Assembly (NCBI GenBank): GCA_934591745.1
Contig: CAKTPQ010000034.1
Span: forward strand, 1-14,755
Length of the DNA: 14,755 bases
Reading direction: 5' to 3'
Origin: an uncultured Oscillospiraceae bacterium
GTDB lineage: Bacteria; Bacillota; Clostridia; Oscillospirales; Oscillospiraceae
Positions 12,494 through 14,755 of this stretch are shown piece by piece. The position numbers and the translations under genes were made by a program. The notes under the pieces were generated by a model. It saw only the letters and a list, made by a program, of their open reading frames with translations. It did not search any database and had not been told where the DNA came from. Numbering within the stretch: position 1 is the stretch's first letter; the number at the start of each line of letters is the position of its first letter.

Positions 12494-13420
12494 ATGGCTT
12501 TTACTGCTGCTGATGTGAAGACCCTGCGCGAGATGACCAGCGTGGGTATGATGGACTGCAAGAAGGCGCTGGTCGAGTGCGACGGCGATATGGATAAGGC
12601 TGTTGAGTGGCTGCGCGAGAAGGGCCTGGCCAAGGCCGCCAAGAAGGCCGGCCGCATCGCTGCCGAGGGTATGTCCTATGCCCTGACCGAGAACGGTGTG
12701 GGCGTCGTGGTGGAGGTCAACTGCGAGACGGACTTCTGCGCCAAGAGCGATTTGTTCGTGGCCTTCGTGAAGGATATCGCCAAGGTCATCGCCGAGCAGG
12801 ATCCCGCCGATGTGGACGCTCTGATGAACTGCAAGTATGTGGGCAGCGATTTGACCGTTTCCGAGACCATGCCCGAGAAGGTCATGTCCATCGGTGAGAA
12901 CCTGCAGATCCGCCGCTTCGTCCGCTTCGCCGAGAACACCAGCGTGGGCTACGTCCACGCCGGCGGCAAGATCGGCGTGCTGGTGAATCTGGCCGTGGAG
13001 GGCGGCATCGATGCCACCGAGATCGGCAAGAACATCGCCATGCAGATCGCCGCGCTGAATCCCCGCTTCTGGGACAAGGCGCAGGTCACCGACGAGGTGC
13101 TGGCCGAGGAGAAGAAGATCGCGCTGGCCCTGATGGATACCGATCCCAAGATGGCCTCCAAGCCCGAGGCCGTCAAGGAGAAGATCGTCATGGGCAAGAT
13201 GAACAAGTTCTACGAGGAGAACTGCCTGATGCAGATGGAGTTTGTCCGCAGCGACATCTTCCAGGGCTCCGTGGAGAAGTATGTGGCCGACGCTGCCAAG
13301 AAGCTGGGCGGCTCCGTGAAGTTCGTGGACGCCGTGCGCTTCCAGACCGGTGAGGGCATTGAGAAGAAGCAGGAGGACTTCGCCGCTGAGGTCGCCGCGC
13401 AGATGAACATGGGCAAGTAA
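12494..13420 (+). CDS. tsf: Elongation factor Ts
   Basis: A 308-residue EF-Ts, the guanine nucleotide exchange factor for EF-Tu. The N-terminal UBA-like domain reads FTAADVKTLREMTSVGMMD then CKKAL; the hallmark VEVNCETDFCAKSD follows near residue 75, where many homologues have FV instead of FC. The core subdomains and C-terminal module (VRSDIFQG, VKFVDAVRFQTGEGIEKK) complete it. Length is typical of Firmicutes. GGAGG stands eight bases before ATG 12494. It follows rpsB by 84 bases, with a terminator in between that would lower its transcript relative to rpsB. Confidence 0.97.
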   Translation: MAFTAADVKTLREMTSVGMMDCKKALVECDGDMDKAVEWLREKGLAKAAKKAGRIAAEGMSYALTENGVGVVVEVNCETDFCAKSDLFVAFVKDIAKVIAEQDPADVDALMNCKYVGSDLTVSETMPEKVMSIGENLQIRRFVRFAENTSVGYVHAGGKIGVLVNLAVEGGIDATEIGKNIAMQIAALNPRFWDKAQVTDEVLAEEKKIALALMDTDPKMASKPEAVKEKIVMGKMNKFYEENCLMQMEFVRSDIFQGSVEKYVADAAKKLGGSVKFVDAVRFQTGEGIEKKQEDFAAEVAAQMNMGK

Positions 13421-13443
13421 GCCCCAGATATCCGAATATGCTG

Positions 13444-13479
13444 AACCGCCCTCCGGCTAATGGCCGGAGGGCGGTTTTT
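13444..13479 (+). terminator. Terminator of rpsB-tsf
   Basis: A perfect 14-bp stem (13444-13457 with 13463-13476, 5-base loop) with a GC-rich core is followed by T5 (13475-13479). It starts 24 bases after the tsf stop codon. Confidence 0.93.
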
Positions 13480-13491
13480 CTGCGCCCTATG

Positions 13492-13521
13492 AGAAGAGCC
13501 ACCCTCGCGGGCGGCTCTTCT
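13492..13521. other. Inverted repeat between convergent tsf and 5'-nucleotidase genes
   Basis: AGAAGAGCC (13492-13500) pairs with GGCTCTTCT (13513-13521); the 12-base loop can add three more pairs after a mismatch. It lies 29 bases after the stop codon of the minus-strand gene. No U-tract follows on either strand, so it is either a weak terminator or an mRNA 3'-end stabilising hairpin. Confidence 0.5.
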
Positions 13522-13549
13522 GCGTATGAGGCTGCTTTGCGCCGGAGCG

Positions 13550-14755
13550 TCAGGAAATGGTGATGCGGCCGGCGGGCTGGCCGTACTGATCTGCGGTAAT
13601 GGTGCCGCCCAGCACGGTGGTGATGTAGTCCATGACCACCTCATCCATGGAGATGCCCAGGTTATAGTTGGCGGTGGCATTGACGAAGCGGTAGTAGGTG
13701 TCGCCGCCGCTGGCCATAAAGTCGTTGGTGGCGATGGTGTAGGTGGCCGACGGATCAAAGTCTTTGCCGCCCACGGAGGTAATGGTCACGCGGTTGATGC
13801 TCTTGGGCGCGGCATAGGTGGTACCGGGATACTCATCGCCGGCATCGTAGGCGGCAGCGGTATTCACGGTGAATTCGATGCCGGACACCTGCGGGAAGCC
13901 GCCGATGGCCTCAGGCGTGCAGAAGGTGGACGCCTCCAGCACCTCCAGCAGCTCGCTGCCGGAGATCTTGATGATGCTCAGGGTGTTGCCGAAGGGCAGG
14001 ACGGTGTTGATATCCTTCTTGGTAATGTCGCCGGCCTCGATGGTGGCGCGGATGCCGCCGCCATTGGTGATGGCGCCGTCCACAGCCTCGCCTTCCAAAT
14101 CGCTTTTCCAAACCAGCGCATCGGTGATGAGGTCGCCAAGATTCGTCTCCTCGGTGCGGTTGCCGGGGGCCTTCTCGCCGTTGAGGGTGACCTCGGTCTT
14201 GGCGAATACGGTGCCGTACTCGGCCTCCACCTCGGCTGCGATGGCGGCGGCGCGGGCGGCGATCTCGTTGTCAGCGGGGACCTCAATGCCCTCGGTGGGT
14301 ACGCACTCGGTGGTGATGGCACTGTCCTTAATGGTCACGACGCCGATGTTCTCCAGCTTGGTGCCGGTGGAGGTGACCACGGTGTCGCCCACCTTGCGGT
14401 CGGCGTTGGTCTTCTCGGCGATCTCCTCCTCGGTGGAGTGGGAGTGGCCGTCGATAAACACGTCGATGCCGGTGACCTTGGCCAGCAGGTCGATGGAACG
14501 GTTGGCGGTGACGGCGGTCTCATCGTCAATGCCCAGATGGCCGATGCAGATCACGTAGTTACAGCCTTCCTCCTCGCGCAGCATGGTGACCATGTCCTGC
14601 GCGATCTGGTACATCTCCTCGCCGCCGGCGAAGGTCACGCCCGCGATCTTGCCGGGGTGGGCCTTGGTGGCGGTCTCCGGGGTATCCAGACCGAACACGC
14701 CGATCTTGGTGCCGCCGGGGGTGGTGAACACGGCGGCGTCGTCAAAGGCCAGCTC
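13550..14755 (-). CDS. 5'-nucleotidase/metallophosphatase family protein, C-terminal part (runs off the window)
   Basis: The last 401 residues of a UshA/NT5E-like enzyme; the 5' end lies beyond 14755 and the frame is open to the edge. The visible half of the metallophosphatase domain has VICIGHLGIDDE and the metal-binding GHSH in DVFIDGHSHSTEEE. The C-terminal substrate domain shows the hallmark NLGDLITDALVW, the NGGGIRATI loop, LPFGNTL and NDFMASGGDTYYRF, whose aromatic residues stack on the nucleotide base. These proteins are normally exported and release phosphate from extracellular nucleotides. The protein ends soon after the domain, with no LPXTG motif or C-terminal repeats, so attachment, if any, must be through the unseen N-terminus. 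It converges on tsf. Confidence 0.9.
   Translation of the reverse strand, partial: ELAFDDAAVFTTPGGTKIGVFGLDTPETATKAHPGKIAGVTFAGGEEMYQIAQDMVTMLREEEGCNYVICIGHLGIDDETAVTANRSIDLLAKVTGIDVFIDGHSHSTEEEIAEKTNADRKVGDTVVTSTGTKLENIGVVTIKDSAITTECVPTEGIEVPADNEIAARAAAIAAEVEAEYGTVFAKTEVTLNGEKAPGNRTEETNLGDLITDALVWKSDLEGEAVDGAITNGGGIRATIEAGDITKKDINTVLPFGNTLSIIKISGSELLEVLEASTFCTPEAIGGFPQVSGIEFTVNTAAAYDAGDEYPGTTYAAPKSINRVTITSVGGKDFDPSATYTIATNDFMASGGDTYYRFVNATANYNLGISMDEVVMDYITTVLGGTITADQYGQPAGRITIS

Noticed and set aside
11657..12958. Minus-strand frames opposite rpsB (252 codons) and tsf (160 codons) with smooth, leucine-rich translations.
   Set aside because: They are mirrors of strongly biased ribosomal-gene codons; the plus-strand products are unmistakable.
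13869..14558. Plus-strand frame of 229 codons, serine/valine-rich, opposite the 5'-nucleotidase.
   Set aside because: No ribosome binding site, no motifs, and the minus strand shows GHSH, NGGGIR and NDFMASGGD hallmarks.
1..14755. Search for CRISPR arrays, insertion sequences, tRNA genes, phage genes or toxin-antitoxin pairs.
   Set aside because: No spaced direct repeats, transposase or integrase motifs, cloverleaf or phage structural genes were seen by eye.

Overview
The window looks like part of the chromosome of a GC-rich, low-A+T member of the Clostridia. The gut family Oscillospiraceae (Flavonifractor/Pseudoflavonifractor-like) is my best guess; this is inferred, not shown. The reasons are strong GGAGG-type ribosome binding sites, sigma-A promoters with exact 17-base spacers (several with an extended TGn -10), short intrinsic terminators, a Firmicutes-type attenuated infC leader, a flavodiiron-rubredoxin protein typical of anaerobes, and one promoter that resembles a forespore promoter. 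I see no insertion sequence, prophage, CRISPR array or tRNA gene.

Layout. Bases 1-110 are the 3' end of a 5S rRNA gene and its terminator, so an rRNA operon ends here. Bases 223-2570 hold a compact plus-strand operon of four small proteins: a GNAT acetyltransferase, a GyrI-like small-molecule-binding protein, a phosphinothricin-acetyltransferase-like GNAT and a third GNAT. A perfect bidirectional terminator closes it. On the minus strand, 2574-3797 encode an HD-domain nucleotidase-like phosphohydrolase followed by a SAM methyltransferase. Their promoter lies back to back with that of a plus-strand PAP2 membrane phosphatase (3943-4869). Two separate minus-strand genes follow: an unknown membrane-anchored protein (4921-5406) and an EamA drug/metabolite exporter (5521-6414). 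The plus strand then carries a sugar-nucleotidyltransferase-like gene and a VanY-type D,D-carboxypeptidase (6669-8378).

The last part is translation machinery and redox. A 35-codon asparagine-rich gene (8431-8538, minus) has its own ribosome binding site, terminator and forespore-like promoter. It faces away from infC-rpmI-rplT (8829-9974), which is preceded by a long attenuator leader and whose infC starts with AUU. A flavodiiron protein with a C-terminal rubredoxin (10140-11489) sits between this operon and rpsB-tsf (11678-13420). A strong terminator lies between rpsB and tsf. The window ends inside a minus-strand 5'-nucleotidase gene (13550 to beyond 14755).

Most of the window is ordinary core genome. 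The items most worth a second look are the asparagine-rich micro-gene, the infC leader with its mutually exclusive pairings and anti-Shine-Dalgarno segment, and the acetyltransferase/GyrI operon.
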